A stretch of 64,000 nucleotides of DNA from Diaphorobacter caeni (GCF_015354245.1 NZ_JADKYZ010000002.1:1-64000), one strand, 5' to 3'. Numbered from the stretch's first letter, positions 46,963-58,618 are shown. The notes: generated from the sequence alone by a model not told the origin. Numbers and translations are program-made.

Positions 46963-49535
46963 TGCTGGCCTTGCTCCGCACGGTGGTCTGGCAGAACGCA
47001 CGCCACCATCCGTGGCGCACGCTGGCCGCCGTCGTGGCGGTGATGCTCGGCGTGGCGCTCGGCCTGTCGGTGCAGTTGATCAACGCCTCGGCTCTCAGCG
47101 AGTTCTCGCGCGCCGTGCGCACAGTGCAGGGCCAGCCCGATCTCGAACTGAGCGCGTCCCACGGCGGCCTGCCCGAGTCGCTCTACGGAATGGTCGCGGC
47201 ACAGCCCGCGGTCGCGCTCGCGAACCCATGGCTCGAAATCACCACCGTCGCTGTATCCGATCCACCCTCCTCGCGAACCGTGACCCTGCGCGTGCTCGCC
47301 ACAGACACCCTTGCCGTGGCCCCTATGGCCCCCGCGCTGATGCCACGCGCCGCCAAGGGCACCGAGCGGTTGGCCATGCTCGCGCCGGACACGCTGTTCC
47401 TCAACGCCGCCGCGCTCAAGGCGCTGCAGATCGCCGAGTCCGATCTGCCACTGGCCACGCTGCGCCTGCAGACCGGCGCGACCCGCCGCATCATGAAAAT
47501 CGCGGGCACCATCGCCGCACCCGGCGCGCCCACGGCGGTGATGGACATCGCTGCGGCGCAGGACCTGTTCTCGCGCGCGGGCGAGCTGAGCCGCATCGAC
47601 CTGCAGCTGCGCGAAGGCGAAGACCTCGCGCGCGTCCAGCGCGAACTGCAGGCGCTGCCCGACTGGCCGCGCAACATTCTGCTGAGCGTGCCCGGGGACA
47701 CCACGCAGCGCGTGGACAACCTCTCGCGCGCCTATCGCGTGAATCTCACCGTGCTCGCCCTGGTGGCGCTCTTCACTGGTGCCTTTCTCGTCTACTCGGT
47801 GCTCGCGCTCGGCGTGGCCCAGCGCGCTCCGCAACTGGCGCTGATCGCCGTGCTCGGCGTCACGCCGCAGCAACGCCGCACGCTGGTGCTGGCCGAGGCG
47901 GGAGCCATCGGTCTGCTGGGCAGCGTGCTCGGCATCGCGCTCGGCAGCGCTCTTGCCGCACTCGCGCTGCGCGTGCTCGGCGGTGATCTCGGCGGTGGCT
48001 ATTTCGCGGGAGTGCAGCCGCAGCTGCACTGGCGCGGTGCCACGGCCGCTGCCTACGGCGCGCTCGGTGTGGTCGCCGCGCTCGTCGGAGGCTGGTGGCC
48101 CGCAAGACAGGCGCTCGATCTGCCGCCCGCACAGACACTCAAAGGCCTCGGCGCGATGACGCGCGCCCCGCACAAGCCTTGGCCCGGTCTGGCGCTGCTG
48201 GCCGCCAGCGCCTGCCTCGCCATGGTGCCCCCCATACAGGGCATTCCCGTCGCCGCCTATGTCGCGGTGGGTCTGCTGCTGACAGGCGGCATCGCGCTGC
48301 TGCCATGGATGGTCCAGCTGCTGCTGCAGATCGCCCTGCCGTTCGCCCACATGCATGTTCTCGGTCTGCTGACGGTGGAGCGAGCGCACCGCATGCGCGG
48401 CGTCGCGGCCGTCACCGTGGGCGGCGTGGTCGCCAGCCTGAGCCTTGCCGTCGCGCTCACCGTGATGGTCACCAGCTTTCGCGCCTCCGTCAGCCAATGG
48501 CTCGAAACCGTCGTGCCCGCGCCCATGTACGTGCGCGCGGCGAGCGTGCCGGCAGGCGATGACGCGGCCGTCTTCTCGCGCGATCAGGTGGGGGCGATCT
48601 CCGAGATGGACGACATCGAGCGCATGCAGCCGCAGCGCGTCAGCAGCCTGCGACTCGACGCCACACAGGCGCCGCTCACCGTGCTCGCCAAGCCGCTCGG
48701 AACGCAAGTCGAGCAGGTGCTGGTGCTCGTCGACACGCCGCTGCAAGTGCCCGCAGGAAGCATTCCGGTCTACGTCAGCGAAGCCGTGCCAGCGCTCTAC
48801 GGCGTGCGCCCCGGCGATGACTGGCCCGCCCTCGCCAACGCCATGCTGCCCCGCAGCGGCGGTGCATCCCCTCATGCACCCACGCGCTTTTATGTGGCCG
48901 GCGTGTGGCGCGACTACGTCCGCCAGTTCGGCGCCATCGTGATCGATGCGTCGGCCTACGAGCGGCTCACGGGTGATGCCCGCGCAAGCGATCTCGCGAT
49001 CTGGCCCGCGCCCGGCGCGGATCTTTCGGCGCTGCAGCAACGCATCACCCAAGCCGTACCCGACGCCGCGCTCGAGTTCACGACCTCAGGCGCGATCCGG
49101 GCACGCTCCCTCGCGATCTTCGACCGCACCTTCGCCGTCACCTACTGGCTGCAGATCGTCGCCATCGGCATCGGCCTGTTCGGCGTCGCAGCCAGCTTCA
49201 GCGCACAGGTGCTCGCGCGACGCAAGGAGTTCGGCCTGCTCGCCCACCTCGGACTCACCCGCGCGCAGATCCTCGCCGTCGTCGCGGCGGAAGGCTCCGC
49301 ATGGACCTGCATCGGCGCCGTCACCGGCACGCTGCTCGGCATCGCGGTATCGGCCGTGCTGATCTTCGTCGTCAACCCGCAGAGCTTCCATTGGACCATG
49401 GACCTGCACCTGCCCTGGCTGCGCCTCGCACTGCTCGCCCTCTCACTCATCGCGGCAGGCACGCTCACCGCCTGGATCGCCGGCCGCGCAGCCGCCGGGA
49501 AGTCGGCCGTATTGGCCGTGAAGGAAGACTGGTAA
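46959..49535 (+). CDS. Large FtsX-like ABC permease
   Basis: An 858-aa permease in which two FtsX-type halves are fused, as in YbbP-like and AttFG-like systems. A hydrophobic segment is near residues 17-35, then a periplasmic domain to about 260. Helices follow near 265-290, 315-340 and 355-385. More helices lie around 405-450, a second periplasmic domain covers about 505-700, and three C-terminal helices end at about 845. It probably extracts or exports a lipid-like or lipoprotein-type cargo from the inner membrane. The AttH/CrtC-like protein at 50671 belongs to the same functional group in other proteobacteria. Confidence 0.88.
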   Translation: MMLALLRTVVWQNARHHPWRTLAAVVAVMLGVALGLSVQLINASALSEFSRAVRTVQGQPDLELSASHGGLPESLYGMVAAQPAVALANPWLEITTVAVSDPPSSRTVTLRVLATDTLAVAPMAPALMPRAAKGTERLAMLAPDTLFLNAAALKALQIAESDLPLATLRLQTGATRRIMKIAGTIAAPGAPTAVMDIAAAQDLFSRAGELSRIDLQLREGEDLARVQRELQALPDWPRNILLSVPGDTTQRVDNLSRAYRVNLTVLALVALFTGAFLVYSVLALGVAQRAPQLALIAVLGVTPQQRRTLVLAEAGAIGLLGSVLGIALGSALAALALRVLGGDLGGGYFAGVQPQLHWRGATAAAYGALGVVAALVGGWWPARQALDLPPAQTLKGLGAMTRAPHKPWPGLALLAASACLAMVPPIQGIPVAAYVAVGLLLTGGIALLPWMVQLLLQIALPFAHMHVLGLLTVERAHRMRGVAAVTVGGVVASLSLAVALTVMVTSFRASVSQWLETVVPAPMYVRAASVPAGDDAAVFSRDQVGAISEMDDIERMQPQRVSSLRLDATQAPLTVLAKPLGTQVEQVLVLVDTPLQVPAGSIPVYVSEAVPALYGVRPGDDWPALANAMLPRSGGASPHAPTRFYVAGVWRDYVRQFGAIVIDASAYERLTGDARASDLAIWPAPGADLSALQQRITQAVPDAALEFTTSGAIRARSLAIFDRTFAVTYWLQIVAIGIGLFGVAASFSAQVLARRKEFGLLAHLGLTRAQILAVVAAEGSAWTCIGAVTGTLLGIAVSAVLIFVVNPQSFHWTMDLHLPWLRLALLALSLIAAGTLTAWIAGRAAAGKSAVLAVKEDW

Positions 49536-49574
49536 TCCCGCCGAGCACGACAAGCACTGCCACAATCGCAAACC

Positions 49575-50663
49575 ATGGAACACATCGCCAACGCATCTCC
49601 CGCATCGTCTGCCTCGCCTTCGAGCTGGCTGCACACCGCCATCGCCCGCATCGAGGCGGACTACCAGCGCAGTGCCGATACGCATTTGATTCCGTTGCCC
49701 ATGCCGGGTTTTGCGGAGCATGGGATCGACCTTTATCTCAAGGACGAATCGACCCATCCGAGCGGCAGTCTCAAGCATCGGCTGGCGCGCTCGCTCTTTC
49801 TCTATGCACTGTGCAATGGCTGGCTGCATGCGCAGTCGACGGTGGTCGAAGCGTCGAGCGGTTCGACTGCGGTGAGCGAGGCGTATTTCGCGCGGCTTCT
49901 CGGGTTGCCGTTCGTAGCGGTGATGCCGCGCAGCACGTCGGCCGAGAAGATCGCGCTGATCGAGTTCTATGGCGGACGCTGTCATTTCGTGGAGTCGGCC
50001 GGCGAGGTCTATGAAGCCGCGCGCATGGTGGCAAGCGAGACGGGCGGCCACTACATGGACCAGTTCACCTACGCCGAGCGCGCGACCGACTGGAGAGGCA
50101 ACAACAACATCGCGGAGAGCATGTTTTCCCAGATGCAGCGCGAACGCCATCCGGTGCCGAGCTGGATCGTGGTCGGCGCGGGCACGGGCGGCACGAGCGC
50201 GACCATCGGGCGCTACGTGCGCTTCCAGCGGCACGCGACGCAGTTGTGCGTGGCCGATCCTGCGGGCTCGGTGTTCGCTGCGTATCACCGCACGGGCGTC
50301 ACCACGCTGACCGCGCCGGGTTCGCGCATCGAGGGCATCGGGCGTCCACGCGTGGAGCCCAGCTTCGTGCGCACGCTGGTCGACCGCATGGAGGAAGTTG
50401 CCGACGTGGATTCGATTGCCGCCATGCGCGCGCTGTCCGCGATGCTCGGTCGCCGTGTGGGTCCATCGACCGGCACCAACTTCATCGCCATGCTGCGCCT
50501 TGCCTGCGAGATGCGCGAGGCGGGGCAGCAAGGCTCGATCCTGTCGCTGCTCTGCGACTCCGGCGAGCGCTATCTGCCCACCTATTTCAACGAGCAGTGG
50601 GTGTCGAGCTGCATGGGCTCGTGCGACGTGGCGAGCAAACGCATTCAGACGCTCGTCGCCTGA
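49575..50663 (+). CDS. PLP-dependent cysteine synthase/desulfhydrase-like enzyme
   Basis: A 362-aa fold-type II PLP enzyme. The Schiff-base lysine is Lys67 in '[15 protein letters not shown]', the cofactor/substrate loop is '[15 protein letters not shown]' (about residues 92-106), the phosphate-binding loop is '[14 protein letters not shown]', and '[19 protein letters not shown]' is the C-terminal pyridine-contact region. The overall sequence resembles the cysteine desulfhydrase (Cds1-type) branch more than CysK. It would release sulfide, ammonia and pyruvate from cysteine, passing through 2-aminoacrylate, or perform a beta-replacement. It sits between an ABC/FtsX pair and the AttH-like gene that normally accompanies it, with 39 and 7 bases to its neighbours. 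Confidence 0.82.
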   Translation: MEHIANASPASSASPSSWLHTAIARIEADYQRSADTHLIPLPMPGFAEHGIDLYLKDESTHPSGSLKHRLARSLFLYALCNGWLHAQSTVVEASSGSTAVSEAYFARLLGLPFVAVMPRSTSAEKIALIEFYGGRCHFVESAGEVYEAARMVASETGGHYMDQFTYAERATDWRGNNNIAESMFSQMQRERHPVPSWIVVGAGTGGTSATIGRYVRFQRHATQLCVADPAGSVFAAYHRTGVTTLTAPGSRIEGIGRPRVEPSFVRTLVDRMEEVADVDSIAAMRALSAMLGRRVGPSTGTNFIAMLRLACEMREAGQQGSILSLLCDSGERYLPTYFNEQWVSSCMGSCDVASKRIQTLVA

Positions 50664-50670
50664 CGAGGCC

Positions 50671-51810
50671 ATGAAGCACCGCGGGCTGACCCGGCGCGAC
50701 TGGATGGCGTTCGCCGCGCGCGTGGCGTTGGCCTCGTCACTTCCGGGCATGACGACATCGGCCCTCGCGCTACCCCCGCGCACGCTGGTGTTTCCACGCG
50801 ATCACGGCAGCCATCCCGAGCTGCAGACCGAGTGGTGGTACATCACCGGGCATGTGCGCTCCAAAGGCAAGCCGTTTGGCTTTCAAGTCACGTTTTTCCG
50901 ATCGCGCGTCGCCAGCACTCAAGGCATGCAGTCGGCTTTTGCAGCAAAGCAGCTGATCTTTGCGCACGCGGCGGTGACCGACATCGAGGGCCGTGTGCAG
51001 CACCACGACCAGCGCATCGCGCGCGCTGGGTTCGGGATCGCGGAAGCATCGGAGACGGACTGTGACGTGCGGCTGCGGGACTGGAACCTGAAGCGCGAAG
51101 GCCCAGTGGATCAATACCGCTTTGCCACCCGCATCCGGTCCACACGATTCGAGATGGACCTCACGCTGCAAGGCACCCAGCCACTGCTGCTGCAGGGCCG
51201 CGCCGGACTCTCGCGCAAAGGACCCGATGCCGATCAGGCGAGCTACTACTACAGTGCGCCGCAGCTTGCCGTGCGCGGCATCCTCACCCTCAACGGCGTG
51301 CACCATGTGATCGATGATGTGGTGGATGACGTGGTCCAGCCACAGGTCAACCGCGCGTGGATGGACCACGAATGGAGCGAGGCGCTGATGCATCCCGAGG
51401 CCGTTGGCTGGGACTGGATCGGCATGAATCTTTTCGACGGGTCGGCGCTCACCGCTTTCCGGCTGCGGCGCGCGGACGGCAGCACGCTGTGGGCGGGGGG
51501 CTCGATGCGGGCGCCCGGTGGAGCGACCCAGCCCCGCGTCTTCGCGCAGGACGAGGTGACATTCACGCCCACGCGCCACTGGAGCAGCCCGCACAGCCAG
51601 GCCCGCTATCCCGTGCAATGGCGGATCGACACGCCCGTCGGCAGCTTTCAGGTACTGGCGCTGCTCGACGACCAGGAGCTCGACAGCAGCGGCTCCACCG
51701 GGACGGTCTACTGGGAAGGCCTGAGCGATCTGAAGAGCCCATCGGGAGAGACGCTCGGCCGTGGTTATCTGGAGATGACCGGCTATGTCGCCGGAATCAA
51801 GTTGAGCTGA
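50671..51810 (+). CDS. AttH/CrtC-like lipocalin-fold protein (carotenoid 1,2-hydratase family)
   Basis: A 379-aa exported protein of the AttH / hydroxyneurosporene-synthase family. The N-terminus 'LTRRDWMAFAARVALASSLPG' is a plausible twin-arginine signal with cleavage near residues 30-33. The mature part begins with the diagnostic 'HPELQTEWWYITGHV' and continues with 'FGFQVTFFRSRVA', 'YYYSAPQLAVRG', 'AWMDHEWSEA' and 'GWDWIGMNLFDGSALTAFRLRR'. These form two lipocalin-like barrels that bind hydrophobic molecules. The usual partners are the ABC ATPase and FtsX permease upstream, so it likely handles their cargo in the periplasm. It has no evident link to carotenoid synthesis here. Confidence 0.85.
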   Translation: MKHRGLTRRDWMAFAARVALASSLPGMTTSALALPPRTLVFPRDHGSHPELQTEWWYITGHVRSKGKPFGFQVTFFRSRVASTQGMQSAFAAKQLIFAHAAVTDIEGRVQHHDQRIARAGFGIAEASETDCDVRLRDWNLKREGPVDQYRFATRIRSTRFEMDLTLQGTQPLLLQGRAGLSRKGPDADQASYYYSAPQLAVRGILTLNGVHHVIDDVVDDVVQPQVNRAWMDHEWSEALMHPEAVGWDWIGMNLFDGSALTAFRLRRADGSTLWAGGSMRAPGGATQPRVFAQDEVTFTPTRHWSSPHSQARYPVQWRIDTPVGSFQVLALLDDQELDSSGSTGTVYWEGLSDLKSPSGETLGRGYLEMTGYVAGIKLS

Positions 51811-51907
51811 CCTTTGCGGCGCCAGCGACGCCCCGCTCCGCATCCGGAAAGCCTCGCGGTGAGATCGTCAACACGCTCTTACAGGGAAGCCCCCGAGATA
51901 AAATTTA

Positions 51908-51936
51908 TTGACATTCGACGCATCATTGCCAATACT
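51908..51936 (+). promoter_or_regulatory. Candidate sigma-70 promoter of the hybrid kinase gene
   Basis: A consensus -35 TTGACA (51908-51913) is followed after 17 bases by AATACT (51931-51936), a 4-of-6 match to the -10 box. It lies in an AT-rich patch that stands out from the flanking DNA, about 178 bases before the kinase ATG. No other gene was seen in 51811-52113. Confidence 0.55.
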
Positions 51937-52113
51937 AAAATCAATGAAATAGCAAGCAGCAATTAATAAAACAAAAAAATAGTCATTCACACCAAAAGTT
52001 ACTTCGGTGTCATCGGCATTGTGGGCGTTTCCTACAGGATCGCAAGCAACCGGACTGACGCTGCCAGAGGCGACAGCGGTTGACTTCCAATTTTCGAAAG
52101 TGACCTCGTCATC

Positions 52114-54057
<1,944 letters not shown>

Positions 54058-54097
54058 GGGCCGGTCACGAATCCGACGAAATAGGCTTGGTCAAAAG

Positions 54098-54135
54098 CAA
54101 AAAAACCGCAGGGGTCTGAGTCCTGCGGTTTTTTT
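54098..54135. terminator. Bidirectional terminator between the hybrid kinase and livM genes
   Basis: AAAAAACCGCAGG (ending at 54112) pairs with CCTGCGGTTTTTTT (54122-54135) over a short loop. A and T tracts on both flanks allow termination of both converging genes. Confidence 0.9.
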
Positions 54136-54156
54136 CATGGAAGCGATCAGCGGGGA

Positions 54157-55155
54157 TCAGTGGGCCTTGCTGTCGCTTCGGCGGCGCTCCAGCCAGGCGA
54201 TGAGCTCGCCCATGAGGCCGCGTCGGAAAGCCAGCACGCACACCACGAAGATCAGACCGGTCACGATGGTCACCGATTCACCCAGCGTGTTGAACCACTC
54301 GACGCCCGTGAGGTGCGCGAGGAAGTTGCCGAAATCGCCGATCTTGTTCTCGAGCAGCACGACCACGGCGGAGCCGAGAATCGGGCCGGACAGCGTGCCG
54401 AGGCCGCCGACCAGCGTCATCAGCACGACGTGGCCCGATGCGCTCCAGTGCACGTCGGAGAGCGTTGCGAAGCCGAGCACCAGCGTCTTGAGCGACCCGG
54501 CGAGGCCCGCCAGCGCTGCGGAGATCACGAAGGCCAGCAGCTTGAAGCGGTTGGTGTCATAGCCCAGCGAGATGGCGCGCGGCTCGTTTTCCTTGATGCC
54601 CTTGAGCACCTGGCCGAACGGCGAATGGATGGTGCGCACGATCACCAGAAAGGCCAGCACCACGATCACGAGACAGACGTAGTACATGGTCATGTCGTTC
54701 TGCAGATCGAGCACGCCGAACAGCTTGCCGCGCGGCACGCCCTGCAGGCCGTCTTCGCCGCCGGTGAAGGGCAGCTGCAGGCAGGCGAAGTACAGCATCT
54801 GGGCGAGCGCCAGCGTGATCATCGTGGCGTAGATGCCCTGACGACGGATCGCAAAGAACCCCATCACGAGGCCCAGCAGCGCGCCGGTCACGAGGCCCAG
54901 CAGCAGCCCGATTTCGGGCGTCACGCCCCAGACCTTGATCGACTGGCCGGTGATGTAGGCCGCACCGCCGAGGAACGCGGCATGGCCGAAGGACAGCAGT
55001 CCGGTGTAGCCGAGCAGCAGGTTGAATGCCGAAGCGAACAACGCGAACGTCATCAGCTTCATCACGAACACCGGGTAGGCACCGGCAAACGGCGCGACGA
55101 TCAAACCCAGCAGCAGCAGGCCATATCCGATGGGGGCAAATTTCTTCGTATTCAT
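54157..55155 (-). CDS. livM: Branched-chain amino-acid type ABC permease (LivM-like)
   Basis: A 332-aa permease with about ten hydrophobic segments. 'LNLLLGYTGLLSFGHAAFLGGAAYI' near residues 45-70 is the classic LivM motif, and 'AISLGYDTNRFKLLAFVISAALAGLAGSL' is the coupling region. The C-terminal cytoplasmic tail is long and charged. It works with LivH as the membrane channel. It is the last gene of the operon, 15 bases after livH. Confidence 0.92.
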   Translation of the reverse strand: MNTKKFAPIGYGLLLLGLIVAPFAGAYPVFVMKLMTFALFASAFNLLLGYTGLLSFGHAAFLGGAAYITGQSIKVWGVTPEIGLLLGLVTGALLGLVMGFFAIRRQGIYATMITLALAQMLYFACLQLPFTGGEDGLQGVPRGKLFGVLDLQNDMTMYYVCLVIVVLAFLVIVRTIHSPFGQVLKGIKENEPRAISLGYDTNRFKLLAFVISAALAGLAGSLKTLVLGFATLSDVHWSASGHVVLMTLVGGLGTLSGPILGSAVVVLLENKIGDFGNFLAHLTGVEWFNTLGESVTIVTGLIFVVCVLAFRRGLMGELIAWLERRRSDSKAH

Positions 55156-55170
55156 GTGACTGTGCCCCTT

Positions 55171-56055
55171 TTATTTCTCTTTGCCGAACAGGCCGGCGGG
55201 GCGGATGAGCAGAACGATGGCCATGATGACGAACACCACGGTGGACGAGGCTTCCGGATAGAACACCTTGGTGAGACCTTCGATCACGCCAAGGCCCAGA
55301 CCCGTGAGGATGGAGCCCATGATCGAGCCCATGCCGCCGATCACCACCACCGCGAACACGACGATGATGAGGTTCTGGCCCATGAGCGGAGTCACCTGAT
55401 AGACGGGAGCGGCCAGCACGCCGGCGAACGCGGCGAGCGCGGCGCCGAAAGCGTAGGTCAGCGTGATCATCACCGGCACGTTGACGCCGAAGGCCTCGAC
55501 GAGACGCGGGTTCTCGGTGCCGGCACGCAGGTAGGAGCCGAGCTTGGTCTTCTCGATCACGTACCAGGTGGCCAGACACACGACGATCGAGGCCACGACC
55601 ACCCATGCACGGTAGTTGGGCAGCATCATGAAGCCGAGATTGGTCGCGCCCTCCAGCAGCTCGGGCGTGTCATAGCCCAGGCCCGAGACGCCGTAGATCG
55701 AGCGGAACACGCCCTCGATCATCAGCGTGAGACCCAGCGTGAGCAGCAGACCGTAGAGATGGTCGAGCTTGTAGATCCAGCGCAGCATCGTGCGCTCGAT
55801 GATCACGCCGAGCAGCCCCACGATCAGCGGCGCAAGAATCAGCATCACCCAGTAGTTGATGCCGAAGTAGTTCATGGCCATCCAGGTGAGCAGCGCCCCA
55901 AGCATGAACAGCGCGCCGTGCGCGAAGTTGATCACGTTGAGCAGGCCGAAGATCACGGCCAGACCCAGACTGAGGATCGCATAGAACGAGCCATTGACCA
56001 GCCCCAGAAGGAGCTGGCTCAGCATGGCCGGTAGGGAGACACCAAAGATTTCCAT
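55171..56055 (-). CDS. livH: Branched-chain amino-acid type ABC permease (LivH-like)
   Basis: A 294-aa permease with about eight hydrophobic segments. 'LLLGLVNGSFYAILSLGLAVIFGLLNVINFAHGALFMLGA' near residues 15-55 holds the LivH signature (NFAHG), and 'YLRAGTENPRLVEAFGVNV' is the coupling loop. The ATG at 56055 is preferred; a TTG at 56064 is possible. It starts 37 bases after the binding-protein 1 gene. Confidence 0.92.
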   Translation of the reverse strand: MEIFGVSLPAMLSQLLLGLVNGSFYAILSLGLAVIFGLLNVINFAHGALFMLGALLTWMAMNYFGINYWVMLILAPLIVGLLGVIIERTMLRWIYKLDHLYGLLLTLGLTLMIEGVFRSIYGVSGLGYDTPELLEGATNLGFMMLPNYRAWVVVASIVVCLATWYVIEKTKLGSYLRAGTENPRLVEAFGVNVPVMITLTYAFGAALAAFAGVLAAPVYQVTPLMGQNLIIVVFAVVVIGGMGSIMGSILTGLGLGVIEGLTKVFYPEASSTVVFVIMAIVLLIRPAGLFGKEK

Positions 56056-56092
56056 GGGTAGCAAAAGTTAGAGGTTCAGCCGATTCGCCGTG

Positions 56093-57298
56093 TCACTTCC
56101 AAAGAGCGCATTTGCTCTCGGCCTTGGTGGCGAACACCTGTTCACCAGGCAGTTTCTTGATCAGCTTGTAGTAGTCCCAAGTGCCCTTCGATTCCGATGG
56201 CGACTTGACCTGCATGAGATACATGTCATGCACATAGCGACCGTCCGGACGGATCTGGCCCGCGCCGAAGAAGTCGTTCATCTTCATGCCGCGCCAGACT
56301 TCCATCACCTTGTCGGCATCGGTCGTCTTGGCGGCTTCCACGGCCTTCAGATAGTTCATGGTGGCCGAGTAGTCGGCTGCCTGAATTTCGGTGGGGCGGC
56401 GCTGGGTCTTGGCCATGAACTTGTCGGCGAACTTGCGCGTCTCGTCGTTCAGGTCCCAGTACCAGCTCGTGGTGAACTGCATGCCTTCGGTGGTCTTGAG
56501 ACCGAGGCTGTGCACGTCGCTGTAGAAGATCAGCAGACCGGCGAGCTTCATCGACTTGCCGATGCCGAACTCCTTGGCGGCCTTGATCGAATTGATCGTG
56601 TCGCCGCCCGCGTTGGCGAGGCCGAGCACCTGGGCCTTGGAGTTCTGCGCCTGCAGCAGGAAGGACGAGAAGTCCGACGCGTTCAGCGGATGGCGCACCG
56701 CGCCCACCACCGAGCCGCCCTTGGCCTTGACGATGGCCGAGGTGTCGGCTTCCAGCGAGTGGCCGAAGGCGTAGTCCGCCGTCAGGAAGAACCAGCTCTT
56801 GCCGCCCGCATCCACCACCGCGGCGCCCGTGCCCTTGGCCAGCGCCACGGTGTCGTAGGCGTAGTGCACGGTGTAGGGCGTGCACTGCTCGTTGGTCAGC
56901 GCGGAGGACGCAGCGCCGTTGTTGATCATCACGCGCTTCTTCTCCTGCGCGACCTTGGCCAGAGCCAGTGCGGTGCCGGAGTTCGTGCCGCTGAAGATCA
57001 TCGTCAGGCCCTGCGTGTCGATCCATTCGCGTGCCTTGGAGGCCGCGATGTCGGCCTTGTTCTGGTGATCCACGGTCAGCAGTTCGATGGGCATGCCCAG
57101 CACCTTGCCGCCGAAGTCGTCAATCGCCATCTGGATGGCGACGCCGCCGTTCTTGCCTTCCACGTCCGCATAGAGACTCGACATGTCGGTGATGAGACCG
57201 ATCTTGACCTTCTGTTCCTGCGCGATGGCCGCGTGGGAGAAAAGGCCAACCGCCGCGAGAACGGCCGTCAGGGCTGTGAACTTGCTCTTCGTCTGCAT
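56093..57298 (-). CDS. Branched-chain amino-acid type ABC binding protein 1
   Basis: A 401-aa exported binding protein (family PBP1, Peripla_BP_6). The signal peptide ends near residue 26 ('HAAIAQEQ'). The mature start 'KVKIGLITDMSSLYADVEGKNG' and 'FGGKVLGMPIELLTVDHQNKADIAASKAREWID' define the ligand cleft. It is closely similar over its full length to binding protein 2 at 57419. The ligand may be a branched-chain or aromatic amino acid or another small carboxylic compound, since this subgroup is broad in Burkholderiales. Confidence 0.9.
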   Translation of the reverse strand: MQTKSKFTALTAVLAAVGLFSHAAIAQEQKVKIGLITDMSSLYADVEGKNGGVAIQMAIDDFGGKVLGMPIELLTVDHQNKADIAASKAREWIDTQGLTMIFSGTNSGTALALAKVAQEKKRVMINNGAASSALTNEQCTPYTVHYAYDTVALAKGTGAAVVDAGGKSWFFLTADYAFGHSLEADTSAIVKAKGGSVVGAVRHPLNASDFSSFLLQAQNSKAQVLGLANAGGDTINSIKAAKEFGIGKSMKLAGLLIFYSDVHSLGLKTTEGMQFTTSWYWDLNDETRKFADKFMAKTQRRPTEIQAADYSATMNYLKAVEAAKTTDADKVMEVWRGMKMNDFFGAGQIRPDGRYVHDMYLMQVKSPSESKGTWDYYKLIKKLPGEQVFATKAESKCALWK

Positions 57299-57418
57299 GT
57301 TGTATGTCTCCAGATGGTTTATTGACGTGAGGGCGAAAACGGGGATCAGCGAAGAAGGGACGAAGGCTTGCGCGCGTGTGGCGCGACGATGGCCTTCATC
57401 CTGTCCGCTGGTTGGACC

Positions 57419-58618
57419 TTACTTCCAGAGCGTGCACTTGGACTCGGCCTTGGTCGTCCAGACCGTGTCGGCAGGCAGTGTCTGCAGCACGTTCAGGTAA
57501 TCCCATGGCTTCTTGGAGTCGGCGGCTTTCTTCACTTCGACCAGGAACATGTCGTGCGCGAAGCGGCCATCGGGACGGATCGTGCCCTTGGCGTAGAAGT
57601 CGTTGATCGGCGTGGCCTTCAGATGGGCCATGACCTTGTCGGCATCCGTGGTCTTCACCGCTGCGACGGCCTTCAGGTAGTTCATCGTGGCGGAGTAGTC
57701 GGCCGCGTGGATGTCGGTGGGCATGCGCTTGGTCTTGTCGAAGAACTTCTTGGCGAAGGCGCGCGATGCGTCATCCTTGTCCCAGTACCAGCTGGTGGTG
57801 TGCAGCAGGCCTTCCGTGTTCTTCAGGCCCAGCGAGTGGATGTCGGACAGGAACACCAGCAGACCGGCGGTCTTCATGGTCTTGTTGATGCCGAATTCCT
57901 TGGCCGCCTTCACCGAGTTGATGAAGTCGCCGCCCGCGTTGGCCAGTCCCAGCACCTGGGCCTTGGAGTTCTGCGCCTGCAGTAGGAAGGACGAGAAGTC
58001 GGAGGCGTTCAGCGGGTGCTTGACCGTACCCGCGATCGTGCCGCCCTTGGCCTTGATCACGGCGGACGTGTCGGCTTCCAGCGAGTGACCAAAAGCGTAG
58101 TCGGCCGTCAGGAAGAACCAGCTCTTGCCGCCGCGCTCGACCACCGCGCCGCCCGTGCCCTTGGCGAGCGCCACGGTGTCATAGGCATAGTGCACGGTGT
58201 AGGGGCTGCACTGCTCGTTGGTCAGCGCTGCGGAGCCCGCACCGCTGTTGAAGTACACGCGCTTCTTTTCCTGCGCGACCTTGGCTGCAGCCAGTGCCGT
58301 GCCGGAGTTGGTGCCGCCGAACAGCATGGTCAGGCCGGCGGTGTCGATCCACTCGCGGGCCTTGGATGCAGCGATGTCGGCCTTGTTCTGGTGGTCCGCG
58401 GAGACCAGTTCGATGGGCTGGCCCAGCACCTTGCCGCCGAAGTCATCGATCGCCATCTGGATGGCGACCGCGCCGTTCTTGCCTTCCACGTCGGCGTAGA
58501 GGCTGGACATGTCGGTAATGAATCCGATCTTCACCTTTTCCTGGGCATGCACCGACGCGGCCGATGCCAGACCCACCACACCCATCGCGCACACGAGTGC
58601 CTTGAGAGTTGCCTTCAT
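57419..58618 (-). CDS. Branched-chain amino-acid type ABC binding protein 2
   Basis: A 399-aa paralogue of binding protein 1. The signal peptide ends near residue 25 ('ASVHAQEK'), then 'KIGFITDMSSLYADVEGKNG' follows. Differences cluster around 'ELVSADHQNKAD' and 'GTKSGTA'-like cleft positions, so the two proteins may prefer different ligands. The ATG at 58618 has AAGGAGA upstream, giving the expected signal peptide; the longer frame to 58669 adds nothing recognisable. It starts 48 bases downstream of the livF gene. Confidence 0.9.
   Translation of the reverse strand: MKATLKALVCAMGVVGLASAASVHAQEKVKIGFITDMSSLYADVEGKNGAVAIQMAIDDFGGKVLGQPIELVSADHQNKADIAASKAREWIDTAGLTMLFGGTNSGTALAAAKVAQEKKRVYFNSGAGSAALTNEQCSPYTVHYAYDTVALAKGTGGAVVERGGKSWFFLTADYAFGHSLEADTSAVIKAKGGTIAGTVKHPLNASDFSSFLLQAQNSKAQVLGLANAGGDFINSVKAAKEFGINKTMKTAGLLVFLSDIHSLGLKNTEGLLHTTSWYWDKDDASRAFAKKFFDKTKRMPTDIHAADYSATMNYLKAVAAVKTTDADKVMAHLKATPINDFYAKGTIRPDGRFAHDMFLVEVKKAADSKKPWDYLNVLQTLPADTVWTTKAESKCTLWK

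Noticed and set aside
46572-49052. An 826-codon open frame opposite the FtsX-like permease
   Set aside because: Composition is His/Arg/Gly/Gln-rich and unlike any protein family; the plus strand encodes a clear permease.
54160-56034. A 624-codon open frame opposite livM and livH
   Set aside because: Extreme His/Asp/Glu/Gln content and full overlap with two clear permease genes.
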